Shown here: piece after piece, positions 9,293 to 18,363 of the stretch
Layout of the letters: each line of letters starts with the position of its first letter
Numbering within the stretch: position 1 is the first letter of the stretch
From: BACL27 sp947488385
GTDB lineage: Bacteria; Actinomycetota; Acidimicrobiia; Acidimicrobiales; Ilumatobacteraceae
Length of the DNA stretch: 64,000 nt
Direction: 5' to 3'
NCBI GenBank assembly: GCA_964203655.1
Contig: CAXNMJ010000002.1
Location: 226,005 to 290,004 of the forward strand
Position numbers and translations under genes: made by a program
The notes under the pieces: generated by a model
The model's database searches: none
Seen by the model: only the letters and a program-made list of their open reading frames with translations
Told to the model about the DNA's origin: nothing

Positions 9293-10363
9293 GTGCTTGA
9301 GCGACTTGACGGTATTGAAAGAGATTTTTTAGATCTCGAGGCGAGCATGGCGACGTCTGATGTGCTCGAAGATCAAAACAAGTTGCGTGAAGTTTCACGG
9401 AGATACAAACAGATGACTCCGTTAGTTGAGTGCATACGCAAGTATCGTGCCGCTACAGGAAATGCAGATGCGGCTCGTGAGCTGATAGCCGATGCGAGCG
9501 GAACGGAACGCGAGCAACTGCAAGCAGAGTTGAACTCAGCCACATCAACGATTGCGGCACTTGAAAACGAATTGAAAGTTTTGCTTTTGCCACCAGACCC
9601 GAATTCAGGCAAGAACATAATCATCGAAATTCGCGGTGCCGAAGGTGGCGAAGAAGCAAACTTGTTTGCCAGCGATTTGTTTGACATGTATAAAGCGTTT
9701 GCGGCGCGTAACAACTGGAGTGTTGAAGTTTTATCGATGGATCTTTCGCCCAAGGGCGGAATCAACCAAGTTGTGATGATTTTTAAAGGTGAGACGGCTT
9801 GGACGCGAATGCGTTTTGAGGGCGGCCCGCACCGCGTGCAACGCGTGCCAGCAACTGAAAACCAAGGGCGAATTCACACGAGTTCGGCAACAGTCATGGT
9901 GTTGCCCGAGGCCGAAGAAGTTGAACTTCACATTGACGAAAAAGATTTGCAGATTGACGTTTATCGCGCCAGCGGACCTGGTGGCCAAGGCGTGAATACC
10001 ACCGACTCGGCCGTGCGAATTACGCACCGACCAAGCGGAGTGGTGGTGGCGATGCAAGATGAACGCAGTCAGTTGCAGAATCGACTTCGCGCGATGCAGG
10101 TTTTGCGCGCGAGATTGTTGAAGCGACAAGAAGAAGAGTTGCAGGCTCGTGCCTCGGCTGAACGCAAAGCCCAAGTTGGTGGCGGTGGTCGTGGCGAGAA
10201 AATTCGCACCTATAACTTTAAAGACAGCCGCGTAACCGACCATCGAATTGGGTTTACTTTGCATCAATTGCAAGATGTGTTGGCTGGCAATTTAGATCCT
10301 GTTATTGATGCGCTGACACTCGAATATCAAACGGAGCAGTTGGCCGACTCTGGCGAGAGATAA
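9293..10363 (+). CDS. prfA: Peptide chain release factor 1
   Basis: Reads UAA and UAG stops and triggers peptide release. The stop-codon recognition motif is PAT (HRVQRVPATENQGRIHTS), which marks RF1 rather than RF2. The catalytic GGQ is in ASGPGGQGVNTTDSAVR. 356 residues, normal length. The GTG start has TAGTCT ending 7 nt upstream and no Shine-Dalgarno, so it is probably translated from a leaderless mRNA. prmC, which methylates the GGQ glutamine, follows after 8 bp. Confidence 0.97.
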   Translation: MLERLDGIERDFLDLEASMATSDVLEDQNKLREVSRRYKQMTPLVECIRKYRAATGNADAARELIADASGTEREQLQAELNSATSTIAALENELKVLLLPPDPNSGKNIIIEIRGAEGGEEANLFASDLFDMYKAFAARNNWSVEVLSMDLSPKGGINQVVMIFKGETAWTRMRFEGGPHRVQRVPATENQGRIHTSSATVMVLPEAEEVELHIDEKDLQIDVYRASGPGGQGVNTTDSAVRITHRPSGVVVAMQDERSQLQNRLRAMQVLRARLLKRQEEELQARASAERKAQVGGGGRGEKIRTYNFKDSRVTDHRIGFTLHQLQDVLAGNLDPVIDALTLEYQTEQLADSGER

Positions 10364-10371
10364 ATTCTGTC

Positions 10372-11253
10372 GTGACTAACGACGACACGATCACTTGGGG
10401 CGAGTTACTGAAAGTAACGGCCGAAGATCTTGGCAATCAGCAAGAAGCAAGATGGCTCTGCGAACACGCGGGTGGTTTTGATCGTCAAGAGTTTGATGCA
10501 GCAGCGACTGAGTTAGTCAGCGAGCGCGCTGGCATTGCGTTGCGCAAGATGGTGGGTCGGCGACTTGCGGGTGAGCCATTGCAATACGTGATGAGCCGTT
10601 GGGCGTTTCGTCATTTAGATGTTTTGGTTGATAAGCGTGTTTTGATTCCGCGACCAGAGACTGAATTGGTTGTGCAGTCTGCGCTTGATTTGGCACGGGC
10701 CGTGATCAAAAATCTGAACCGAAAAATACGATTGGCAGATTTAGGTACAGGTAGTGGTGTAATCGGTTTGTCGTTGGCGAGTGAATTACCGCGCGGAAGC
10801 AGTGAAGTTTGGTTGACAGACGTCTCGAGTGATGCGTTAGATGTAGCGCGAGCCAATTTGGCGGGTTCGGGTTTGCTCGACGGCGATGTGCGGGTCGCAG
10901 AGGGTAATTGGCTTGAAGCTTTTGCTCGTACACCTGAGTTGAGTCGCAATAGTTTTGATTTGATTGTGAGCAATCCGCCGTATATTGCGCGTGGTGACTC
11001 AAGTGTCGAGTCAGTCGTGCGTGATTACGAGCCGCACGTGGCGCTTTTCGCGGGCGACGATGGACTTGATGCGTATCGCGAGATAGTGCCTGCGGCGCAC
11101 GACTGGCTTGTCTCAGATGGTTGGTTGGTGCTTGAAATCGGCCATGACCAAGGTGACGCGCTGCGACGAATGCTTGAACAAAACAGATTCAAAAATATTG
11201 AGATTCGCCAAGATCTCGCTTTGCGCGACCGTATCGCCCTCGGCCAAAAGTAA
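10372..11253 (+). CDS. prmC: Release factor glutamine methyltransferase
   Basis: SAM-dependent enzyme that N5-methylates the glutamine of the GGQ motif in release factors. An N-terminal helical domain is followed by a Rossmann methyltransferase with the SAM motif LADLGTGSGVIGL near residue 124 and the catalytic NPPY in DLIVSNPPYIARGD near residue 202. 293 residues. The pairing with prfA is conserved across bacteria and supports the assignment. The gene ends 20 bp before the convergent thiolase-like gene. Confidence 0.96.
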   Translation: MTNDDTITWGELLKVTAEDLGNQQEARWLCEHAGGFDRQEFDAAATELVSERAGIALRKMVGRRLAGEPLQYVMSRWAFRHLDVLVDKRVLIPRPETELVVQSALDLARAVIKNLNRKIRLADLGTGSGVIGLSLASELPRGSSEVWLTDVSSDALDVARANLAGSGLLDGDVRVAEGNWLEAFARTPELSRNSFDLIVSNPPYIARGDSSVESVVRDYEPHVALFAGDDGLDAYREIVPAAHDWLVSDGWLVLEIGHDQGDALRRMLEQNRFKNIEIRQDLALRDRIALGQK

Positions 11254-11273
11254 AACTGAAACTAAAGCTAGAT

Positions 11274-12777
11274 CTAAATCTGGAGTGTGCCGGCTGAGTC
11301 GAGGCTGACTTCGCGGTTAATCCACTCGCCACTGCTTAGTGCTGTTGCAACTTGCGGATCTGAAGATGTTGCCCACGCGCGACGAGAGTCTTTGAGCAAT
11401 GTCGCGGCGATTGCAGTTTCGGGTTGGCCGTCGCGATTGTGCATCACAGTAAAGGCTTCGATTTTTACTTTGCCGACTAAGTCGCTTGCTGCTTCGGGTG
11501 GCGAAGCGAGTTCGCGCTTGTCTAGAGCGTCGATTGTTTGTTGTGGTGAGTCGTGGCGAAAACCATTCTTGCTTGGTGCGCTCGAGTAGACACCGAAAGA
11601 ATGTTTCGTGGCGTAACCACCGTTGGCCCAGATGAATCCTTTTTCAGAAGAACCTGTTGTGTTGCGAAGTTGAGTCATCATTGTGGCGATTGCATGCATC
11701 ACGTAGTTGTTCCATGGACCACCACTAAACGAGAGACCGCCTGTAATTGTGAGCTGTTGGTCGAGTGAAAGATTCAAAGACTTTGCGCCAAGTTGCACTG
11801 CCGAAGGAAAACACGAATAGAGATCGATCAGTGAAATTTCTTTGAGCGAAGTACTTGCAAGATCGCAAGCCATGTTGCCGCCGAGTCGAACGGCAGGTGT
11901 ATCGGCAAACGAGAAGCGATTCGAAATGTAATAGTGCTCATGGCAGTCGGTGCCCGAGTGGGGGAAGATCCATTTCTCTTTGGGTATGCCGAGTTGTGTC
12001 GCTTTGCCTGCTGAGCAGATGATTAGTGCTGCGGCCATGTCGACTTGGTTGTTTGAGTTCATTACTTTGCGATATGGCAGGCCGATCATTCGATTTTTCG
12101 CCGACACGGTGCGAATTTGCTCGGCTGTAAGCGGGGTTCTGACTCCACGCGAATTCGTTTTTTGCTGCGACGTTGCTGAAACGAGACCAAAGTTCGCTGA
12201 TGAGTTTTTCGTGCTCGTCAATATTGCGATTGACGCTGGCCCGCAATGCACTTTCAAACATTGGATAAATCTGCACAGGCAAAACAATTTTGCGCGCAAT
12301 TTCTTGTTCGCTACTCATCGCAGCATCATCAACAATGCTTTGTGCTGACGGTGTGTCGGCAATTGATTGCGACCAGTCAAGCGAAACGTTTTCTTTCAGC
12401 GCGCGAGCGCGTGAGTTTGAGGCTTCACCGCCGGCGAGGATTGCGATTTCAAGTTCTCCGTTTTGAATCTCGCGAGCAAGTTTGTTGACCAGCAGTTGGG
12501 GCATATTGCCGCCGTGCGGAGTAATGCCGTAAGTGTGCGCTTTGATCCCAAGTAGTGAAGCAACAGTGTGAGCGGGGTTTGTGTACTTCCACGAGAGCAA
12601 TCGAACGATATGTAGCGCATCAATCTCTGGGATTGCGCTTAGATTCGCGTCTGATGTGGCTTGACGAATCGCCTCTGCGATTAGAACAGCCGGTTCGCGT
12701 GCATCTGCCAAAGTGTTTGTGCGATTGACGATTTGGCCCTGCCCAACCAGCACCGGCGTACGCGGGTCAATCGACAT
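11274..12777 (-). CDS. Thiolase-like protein type 1 (one frameshift near 12141)
   Basis: Member of the thiolase superfamily with the extra C-terminal domain of mycobacterial TLP1 proteins (residues after about 430: KVKIEAFTVMHNRDGQPETA). The region where thiolases carry the acylated cysteine reads PHGGNMPQ, without Cys, as in TLP1, so a classical thiolase reaction is unlikely; CoA binding is plausible. The N-terminal part (from 12777) and C-terminal part lie in two frames joined at ...NEFAWS | RTPLTAEQ...; removing one base gives a continuous 500-residue protein, the normal length. ATG at 12777 has TAATGT 8 nt upstream, which suggests a leaderless start. Expressed divergently from rpiB. Confidence 0.8.
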
Positions 12778-12884
12778 AACTAGACACATTACGCCGTGGT
12801 ACTTGCCATTGAGATTTTGTGTGTTGGCAGTTGTGTACGAAACGTAATTCAGGCGGTGAATGAAAGTTATATACACTTTGGGCG

Positions 12885-13355
12885 ATGAGGAAGATTGCGA
12901 TTGGGGCAGATCACGCTGGATTTGAGTTGAAGCAGCACTTGATCACTTATCTTTCTGGCAAAGGTTTTGTTGTTGCCGATCACGGCACGAATTCAACCGA
13001 AAGTGTTGACTACCCAGAGATTTGTGCCAATGTGGCGCGAGCCGTGCGGGACGGAAAAGCCGAAGTTGGCATTGTGCTCGGAGGCAGCGGACAAGGCGAG
13101 CAGATTGCAGCCAACAAGATCAATGGTGTTCGGGCGGCACTATGCAACGACCTTTATCTTGCAGAGATGGCCAGATCTCACAACAATGCCAACGTGTTGT
13201 CGATGGGTGGGAGAGTTGTGTCACAGCAACTCGCTGAGCAAATAGTTGGTAAGTTTTTAGAAACAGAATTTGAGGGCGGTAGGCACGAAAGGCGTGTCGC
13301 ACAGCTTGGTGAAATTGAAAAGTCTGAAAATCAACAAGTTAAAGGAAGTAAATAA
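12885..13355 (+). CDS. rpiB: Ribose-5-phosphate isomerase B
   Basis: Interconverts ribose-5-phosphate and ribulose-5-phosphate in the pentose phosphate pathway. Seen: KIAIGADHAGFELK at the N-terminus, DHGT, and GGSGQGEQIAANKINGVRA. The E. coli-type active-site cysteine is missing and a glutamate follows GSGQG. This matches the mycobacterial RpiB subclass, where Glu75 replaces Cys as the base. 156 residues, with a slightly extended charged tail. Start ATG has TACACT 7 nt upstream (leaderless). The stop overlaps the glyA start (TAATG). Confidence 0.93.
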   Translation: MRKIAIGADHAGFELKQHLITYLSGKGFVVADHGTNSTESVDYPEICANVARAVRDGKAEVGIVLGGSGQGEQIAANKINGVRAALCNDLYLAEMARSHNNANVLSMGGRVVSQQLAEQIVGKFLETEFEGGRHERRVAQLGEIEKSENQQVKGSK

Positions 13356-14608
13356 TGCCTTGGCCGTCTGAAACGAATCGCGACACCGCAATTTTTGATC
13401 TGCTTGATGCAGAGCGCACTCGACAGTCAACAGGTTTGCAATTGATTGCGAGCGAGAACTTCACCTCGCCAGATGTGATGGCGGCTACGGGTTCGGTTTT
13501 GACTAATAAATACAGTGAGGGCTACCCGAGCAAGCGTTATTACGGTGGCAACGCGGTTGTTGACGAGATTGAAGCACTGGCAATTGAGCGAGTGAAAAAA
13601 CTATTCGGTGCCGATCATGCAAACGTTCAACCCCATTCGGGAGCAAGCGCAAACATGGCGGTGTATTTGGGATTGCTGAATCCTGGTGACACGGTCTTGG
13701 GTTTGAGCCTTGACCACGGTGGCCACCTAACGCACGGCTCGCCGGTGAATGCAAGCGGAATTATGTATAACTTTCACTCGTTCAAAGTCGGCGCAACAGA
13801 CGAGCGTTTGAACTTTGACGAAATTCGCGAGTTGGCGATTGCCCACAAGCCAAAGATGATCGTGGCAGGAACGACAAGTTATCCACGTCGACTTGAGCCA
13901 GAACCATTCAAGAAAATTGCCGACGAGGTTGGCGCGTTGATGATGTTTGACATTGCCCACATCGCGGGACTTGTGGCGGGTGGCGCGCATCCGAATCCGG
14001 TGCCGTTTGCAGATGTCGTTACGTTCACGACGCATAAAACTTTGCGCGGACCACGTGGAGGATGCATTCTTTGTCGCAAAGAACTTGCGCCAATTATTGA
14101 CAAAGCGGTTTTTCCGGGCAGCCAAGGCGGGCCACTTGAGCATGCAATTGCTGCCAAAGCCGTCGCGTTTCAAGAAGCGTTGCAACCAAGCTTCCGTGAT
14201 TATGCGCACCAAATTGTCAAGAATGCATCGGCGCTTGCTGCCGCACTTGCCAGTCACGGTTTCAGACTCGTTTCAGGTGGCACCGACACTCACATGATGG
14301 TTGTCGACCTGCAACCGTTTGACGCTGAACTCACCGGAAAAGAAGCACAAATTGTGCTCGACTCTGCGGGCATCACGTTGAATAAAAATTCAATTCCAAA
14401 TGACCCGCGTAGTCCGTTTGTGACATCAGGTGTGCGTATTGGTACGCCTTCGGTAACGACGCAAGGCATGCGTGAGGCCGAAATGCCGTTGATCGCTGAA
14501 TACATCGTCACAACTTTGCGTAATCGCAATGACGCCGCAAAGGTTGCACAAGTTCGCGAAAAAGTGGCGCAACTTTGTGCAAAGTTTCCGGTGTATGCCG
14601 ATAAGTAA
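13355..14608 (+). CDS. glyA: Serine hydroxymethyltransferase
   Basis: PLP enzyme that transfers the serine hydroxymethyl group to tetrahydrofolate, giving glycine and one-carbon units. Seen: LIASENFTSPDVM, YSEGYPSKRYYGGN, NVQPHSGASANMAVY, and the PLP lysine in TFTTHKTLRGPRGG near residue 228. 417 residues, full length. A good Shine-Dalgarno (AAAGGAAG) lies inside the end of rpiB, and the start overlaps the rpiB stop by one base, so translation is coupled. Confidence 0.97.
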   Translation: MPWPSETNRDTAIFDLLDAERTRQSTGLQLIASENFTSPDVMAATGSVLTNKYSEGYPSKRYYGGNAVVDEIEALAIERVKKLFGADHANVQPHSGASANMAVYLGLLNPGDTVLGLSLDHGGHLTHGSPVNASGIMYNFHSFKVGATDERLNFDEIRELAIAHKPKMIVAGTTSYPRRLEPEPFKKIADEVGALMMFDIAHIAGLVAGGAHPNPVPFADVVTFTTHKTLRGPRGGCILCRKELAPIIDKAVFPGSQGGPLEHAIAAKAVAFQEALQPSFRDYAHQIVKNASALAAALASHGFRLVSGGTDTHMMVVDLQPFDAELTGKEAQIVLDSAGITLNKNSIPNDPRSPFVTSGVRIGTPSVTTQGMREAEMPLIAEYIVTTLRNRNDAAKVAQVREKVAQLCAKFPVYADK

Positions 14609-14653
14609 GCGCGCAATTCTGCACGAAGAAATTCGCGAGAGCATTCGCCGTAA

Positions 14654-15772
14654 ATGAAAGACCTCTCCGGCTATTTAATAGTTGGTGGGGTCGCCGCTGT
14701 TGTTACGGCGATCATGACGCCGATCGTGGCGTTTTATGCACGCAAACTCGGATGGATGGCGACACCTGATGAGCGTCGCAATCACCCCGAGGCGACACCT
14801 GACGTAGGCGGCATCGCGTTTTTTGTCGCGTTAGTCGCCGCGATCTTTACAGCGTGGCAGATGGACAGATTTGATCCGTTGTTCAAAAACAATTCTGAGT
14901 TAGTCGGCGTGATTATTGCTGGCTTGGTTGTTTTTATTTTGGGATTCATCGACGACATTCACGAAGTTTCCGCGCCAATGAAAGTGACCGGTGTCGTTGT
15001 TGCGGCAATTGCGCTCGTCTGGTTTGGCGTGACGATGATTTACTTCCGCGCACCGTTTGTAGATGTCTTTGTGTTATCTGGCGACTGGATTCCGTTGTTC
15101 ACAGTTCTGTGGTTGCTTGGCATGACCCAGGCAATCAATTTGATCGACGGCCTCGACGGTCTTGCTACCGGCATTGTGGCGATCGCATCAATGGCGTTTT
15201 TTGTTTACAGTCGTAATCTTGGCGTCAACGGTTTGCTCAGCGAACCAAATATCGGGCCGCTTGTCGCAATCATCACCGTCGGAATTTGTATTGGCTTTTT
15301 GCCTTTCAATTTCAATCCGGCAAAAATTTTTATGGGCGACAGCGGTGCATTGTTGCTCGGTTTGCTTGTCGCAGTTTCGACCAGCGTGGTCGGTGGTCGC
15401 GCCAACCCAGACACCACTCAAGTGAGTGGCCAGACCTATTTCTTTTTGGCTCCGTTGTTTATTCCAATCCTCGTTTTGGGTGTGCCAATTTTGGACGTGA
15501 TTTTTGCGATTATTCGCCGCACGCGAAGTGGCGTTGGTTTCGCTACTGCCGACACGGGGCACCTGCATCACCGGCTCATCAAATTGGGTCACGGCCCACG
15601 GCGTGCGGTTGTGATTATGTGGCTTTGGACTGCGATGCTTTCGGCGTTCGTTTTATACCCGTCTTTGTCTGATGGGCCAACGAACCTTTGGCCGTTTTTG
15701 TTCGCAGCCCTCGCCTTGGGTGGATTCACGATTTTCCACGATCGGTTTTCGAGGCACAAGTTCACGAAGTAG
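14654..15772 (+). CDS. Undecaprenyl-phosphate GlcNAc-1-phosphate transferase-like (WecA/TagO family)
   Basis: Polytopic membrane enzyme of the MraY/WecA family, which loads a sugar-1-phosphate onto the lipid carrier at the inner face of the membrane to begin cell-wall glycopolymer synthesis. About ten hydrophobic segments are present. Signature motifs: FIDDIHEV, NLIDGLDGLATGI (the Asp-rich Mg site), FMGDSGALLLG and HLHHRL. 372 residues. M. tuberculosis has rfe (Rv1302) at exactly this place ahead of the atp genes, which favours WecA over MraY. It ends 95 bp before the next gene, and a promoter lies in that gap. Confidence 0.9.
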   Translation: MKDLSGYLIVGGVAAVVTAIMTPIVAFYARKLGWMATPDERRNHPEATPDVGGIAFFVALVAAIFTAWQMDRFDPLFKNNSELVGVIIAGLVVFILGFIDDIHEVSAPMKVTGVVVAAIALVWFGVTMIYFRAPFVDVFVLSGDWIPLFTVLWLLGMTQAINLIDGLDGLATGIVAIASMAFFVYSRNLGVNGLLSEPNIGPLVAIITVGICIGFLPFNFNPAKIFMGDSGALLLGLLVAVSTSVVGGRANPDTTQVSGQTYFFLAPLFIPILVLGVPILDVIFAIIRRTRSGVGFATADTGHLHHRLIKLGHGPRRAVVIMWLWTAMLSAFVLYPSLSDGPTNLWPFLFAALALGGFTIFHDRFSRHKFTK

Positions 15773-15777
15773 CCAGT

Positions 15778-15807
15778 TTGCGCTGTTTGGCGCTTTGCGT
15801 CTAGTTT
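15778..15807 (+). promoter_or_regulatory. Predicted promoter of the atp operon
   Basis: TTGCGC and TAGTTT with an 18-bp spacer, in the gap between the WecA-like gene and the first atp-linked gene. The start would fall near 15814, leaving a leader of about 55 nt that ends in a GAGGA ribosome-binding site. Judged by eye only. Confidence 0.45.
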
Positions 15808-15867
15808 GTATTTCCGTTCACAAGCGTCAGGCAAACCAGTCTGTCGCAAACTATTTGAGGATCAACG

Positions 15868-16167
15868 TTGAAACTCTTGCCAACTCGTAAACCAGTCGCG
15901 CGCACGGCAGTTTCATCGCACGACTCGCTCGGCAGAGGCGCAGAAATCGCAGTGAGTGTTGGCGTATTTTTTGGAATCGGTTTGATGTTGGACAACGCTT
16001 TTGAGACGCGACCACTGTTCATGATCGTGTGCAGTCTGTTTTCTGTGATCGGAAGCTTCACCCGTCTTTGGTATGTCTACGACAACGACATGGAATTTCA
16101 AGAAGTCAAGCGTCGAAATTTGTCCACGAGCCACATGCGTGACTCAAACTTGGTTGGCGAAAAGTAA
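15868..16167 (+). CDS. AtpZ/ATPase_gene1-like small membrane protein
   Basis: A 99-residue protein with two hydrophobic helices (GAEIAVSVGVFFGIGLMLDN and LFMIVCSLFSVIGSFTRLWY) and charged ends. It matches the small accessory membrane proteins that precede atpI/atpB in many bacteria (F0F1-ATPase-associated, AtpZ type) and the position of Rv1303 in M. tuberculosis. Such proteins are thought to assist assembly of the c-ring or ion handling; the role here is inferred from position. The start is TTG, chosen because GAGGA lies 7 nt upstream. It probably starts the operon. Confidence 0.75.
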   Translation: MKLLPTRKPVARTAVSSHDSLGRGAEIAVSVGVFFGIGLMLDNAFETRPLFMIVCSLFSVIGSFTRLWYVYDNDMEFQEVKRRNLSTSHMRDSNLVGEK

Positions 16168-16173
16168 ATCACG

Positions 16174-16671
16174 ATGGCGATTGACGTAGACACCAAGATT
16201 TCGATTTTGTCGATGCGCGATACTGGCCCGGCACCAGAGGCTGCGCTTGCGCGAGACATTGTCAAACGTGGGCTGATTGCTTCGCCAATTTTGTTGGGCA
16301 TCTCGGCGGCATTTTGGGGAGCCAACGGTGCATATTCATGCGCCTATGCACTGGCGATCGTGTTCGGAAATTTTGGTTTGGCGGCCGCACTTGTGGCTTA
16401 CGCCGCTCGAATTTCATATGCGTTGATGATGGCATCGATGATGTTCGGTTATTTGTTGCGTATGGGTCTTGTTGCCGTCGCAGTTTTTGCAGTACGCAAT
16501 CTTGATTGGGTCGAATTCGTGCCACTCGGCTTGACAATTATTTTGGCGCATTTAGGTTTGCTCTTTTGGGAAATGCGATATGTTTCTTTGTCGCTTGCTT
16601 TCCCAGGTCTTAAGCCAAAGAAACAAAAAGATAACCAGTCAGCACAACAAACTGAAAGCGTTTCAAGATGA
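16174..16671 (+). CDS. atpI: ATP synthase protein I
   Basis: A 165-residue membrane protein of the ATP-synt_I family, with a hydrophilic N-terminus (about 30 residues) and four hydrophobic helices from about residue 36 to 150. The tail is rich in Lys, Gln and Ser. AtpI is not part of the final enzyme and is believed to aid c-ring assembly. The stop overlaps the atpB start (ATGA), so it is coupled to subunit a. Confidence 0.8.
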   Translation: MAIDVDTKISILSMRDTGPAPEAALARDIVKRGLIASPILLGISAAFWGANGAYSCAYALAIVFGNFGLAAALVAYAARISYALMMASMMFGYLLRMGLVAVAVFAVRNLDWVEFVPLGLTIILAHLGLLFWEMRYVSLSLAFPGLKPKKQKDNQSAQQTESVSR

Positions 16672-17441
16672 TCATTAACAGTATTTTGTCGTTTGAGTTT
16701 CCTCCGATCAACGAGTTGTTGCGTTGGCGCGATGTCGTGCCTGGTTTGAACAAAGTCGGCTTGATCGCAATCGCGTCGGCACTTATCGGCACGCTCATTT
16801 TTCTTTCAGCAGCACGTAAAGATCCGAAAGTTGCGCCAAAAGGCACTCGCAACCTCGCAGAAGTGATCGTTGAATTCATCGAGAACAACATCATCATGCA
16901 AACCATGGGTCGCGACGGCTTGGGTTGGACGCCATTTTTGTTGACGCTGTTTCTGTTCGTTTATCTGTGCAACGTTCCAGGAATTATTCCGTTCATCCAG
17001 ATGCCGGCAACCGCGCGAATGGCAATCCCGATGTTTTTGGCTGTGCTTGTATGGGTCGTCTTCAACGCCCAGGGCATTAGACACCAAGGACCGATTGGTT
17101 ACTTCAAGAACTTGATGTTTCCGCCAGGTGTGCCGAAGGCTCTTTACATTTTGATTACACCTATCGAATTGATTTCAACTTTGATCATTCGTCCGTTCTC
17201 GCTTGCAGTGCGACTTTTCGCCAACATGTTGGCAGGTCACTTGCTGCTCGTAATTTTCGCGCTTCTCAGCGAGGCGCTGTTTCAGGCTCGCGACCGAATT
17301 CTGATTCCGATTGGAATTTTCCCGTTCTTCATGCTTGTCTTCTTGACCGGCTTCGAAGTTCTCGTTGCGTTCTTGCAGGCGTACATTTTCACAATTCTTG
17401 CGGCGGTTTATATTGCCGGCGCAGTACATCCAGAGCACTAA
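16668..17441 (+). CDS. atpB: ATP synthase F0 subunit a
   Basis: Membrane subunit that forms the two proton half-channels against the c-ring. Seen: hydrophobic helices over most of its 257 residues and the essential arginine in SLAVRLFANMLAGHLL. The C-terminal helix FLQAYIFTILAAVYIAGAVH is characteristic. It overlaps atpI by 4 bp and is followed after 38 bp by atpE, which has its own strong ribosome-binding site. Confidence 0.97.
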   Translation: MIINSILSFEFPPINELLRWRDVVPGLNKVGLIAIASALIGTLIFLSAARKDPKVAPKGTRNLAEVIVEFIENNIIMQTMGRDGLGWTPFLLTLFLFVYLCNVPGIIPFIQMPATARMAIPMFLAVLVWVVFNAQGIRHQGPIGYFKNLMFPPGVPKALYILITPIELISTLIIRPFSLAVRLFANMLAGHLLLVIFALLSEALFQARDRILIPIGIFPFFMLVFLTGFEVLVAFLQAYIFTILAAVYIAGAVHPEH

Positions 17442-17479
17442 GTAATTAATTAATAACAACCAGACAGGAGACACAAAAA

Positions 17480-17758
17480 ATGGAAGCACTATCAAAGATC
17501 GTCAAAGCGGCAGCTGATGCCGCGACTGGCGACGAGAAGAACATTGCAGCCGCAGGTTCCGCAGGTTTCGCCTACGGTCTTGCTGCAATCGGACCCGGAA
17601 TTGGCATCGGAATGATTTTCGGTAGCGCAATTGAAGCAATGGCTCGTCAGCCAGAAGCTGCCGGCATGGTTCGCACCACGATGTTTCTTGGTGTTGCGTT
17701 TACTGAGGCGCTCGCGCTGATCGGTTTCGTAGTTGTAATTCTTCTGAAGTACGCATAA
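17480..17758 (+). CDS. atpE: ATP synthase F0 subunit c
   Basis: Rotor-ring proteolipid: two transmembrane helices joined by a polar loop (ARQPEAA). The ion-binding glutamate is in VAFTEALALIGFVV on helix 2. The residue after Glu is Ala, not Ser or Thr as in the sodium-binding signature, so a proton ring is expected. 92 residues, with an N-terminal extension of about 25 residues. AGGAGA lies 8 nt before the ATG, one of the strongest Shine-Dalgarno sites in the window, which fits the high copy number of c in the complex. Confidence 0.97.
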   Translation: MEALSKIVKAAADAATGDEKNIAAAGSAGFAYGLAAIGPGIGIGMIFGSAIEAMARQPEAAGMVRTTMFLGVAFTEALALIGFVVVILLKYA

Positions 17759-17766
17759 GAGATTTC

Positions 17767-18363
17767 ATGCTCACAGCGTTTGTCAACATCAACTCGTTTT
17801 CGCAGGTGCGCGTCTCGTTCGACGCCGTCTCTGCGGAGACAGGTAGCGAAGAGGGTGCACCAGTAGGACCTGGCCCGAACCCAATCTCACCAGAGATGAA
17901 AGAGTTGGTGTGGGGCGCTGGGTCGTTCATCGTGTTCTTGATCTTGATGCGCTTGTTCTTGGTACCAAAAGTGCGCAAGGGCATGGCGAGTCGTTATGAC
18001 TCGATTCAGGCAGATCATGAATATGCATCAGCGACTCGTGACGGTGCTCAAGCAGATGTTGCTCGCTACGAATCGGCAGTTGCTGAAATTCGTAGTGAAG
18101 CGGCGCGTCGACTTGAAGCTGCTCGGCAAACACTCGACAAAGAGCGAACTGAAAAGATCGCTCAAGTTAGTGCTCGTATCGCCGAGCAACGTGCCCAAGC
18201 CGAAGCTGAAGTCGCTGCGTCTCGGGCGGCTGCTCAAAGCCAAATTGTTTCGGCAGTAACCGCTGTGACGACTCGCGCGACACAAATTGCAGTCGGGGTG
18301 TCTCCCGATTCTGCAGTGGTGTCGCGTTCGGTGCAGCAAGCAATGGAAGGAAAACGCTCGTGA
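17767..18363 (+). CDS. atpF: ATP synthase F0 subunit b (first of two b-type subunits)
   Basis: Peripheral-stalk subunit. A 45-residue N-terminal stretch precedes one transmembrane helix (GSFIVFLILMRLFLVPKV, residues 59-76), then a long Ala/Arg/Glu-rich coiled coil to the end. 198 residues. It begins 8 bp after atpE. A second b-type gene follows with a 4-bp overlap, so the stalk is probably a b/b' heterodimer, as in cyanobacteria, and unlike the b plus b-delta fusion of mycobacteria. Which copy is b and which is b' cannot be settled by eye. Confidence 0.88.
   Translation: MLTAFVNINSFSQVRVSFDAVSAETGSEEGAPVGPGPNPISPEMKELVWGAGSFIVFLILMRLFLVPKVRKGMASRYDSIQADHEYASATRDGAQADVARYESAVAEIRSEAARRLEAARQTLDKERTEKIAQVSARIAEQRAQAEAEVAASRAAAQSQIVSAVTAVTTRATQIAVGVSPDSAVVSRSVQQAMEGKRS

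Noticed and set aside
13727..14257. Long antisense frames, for example over glyA, atpG and argS
   Set aside because: They mirror real genes, show no conserved domain and lack starts with a promoter or ribosome-binding site.
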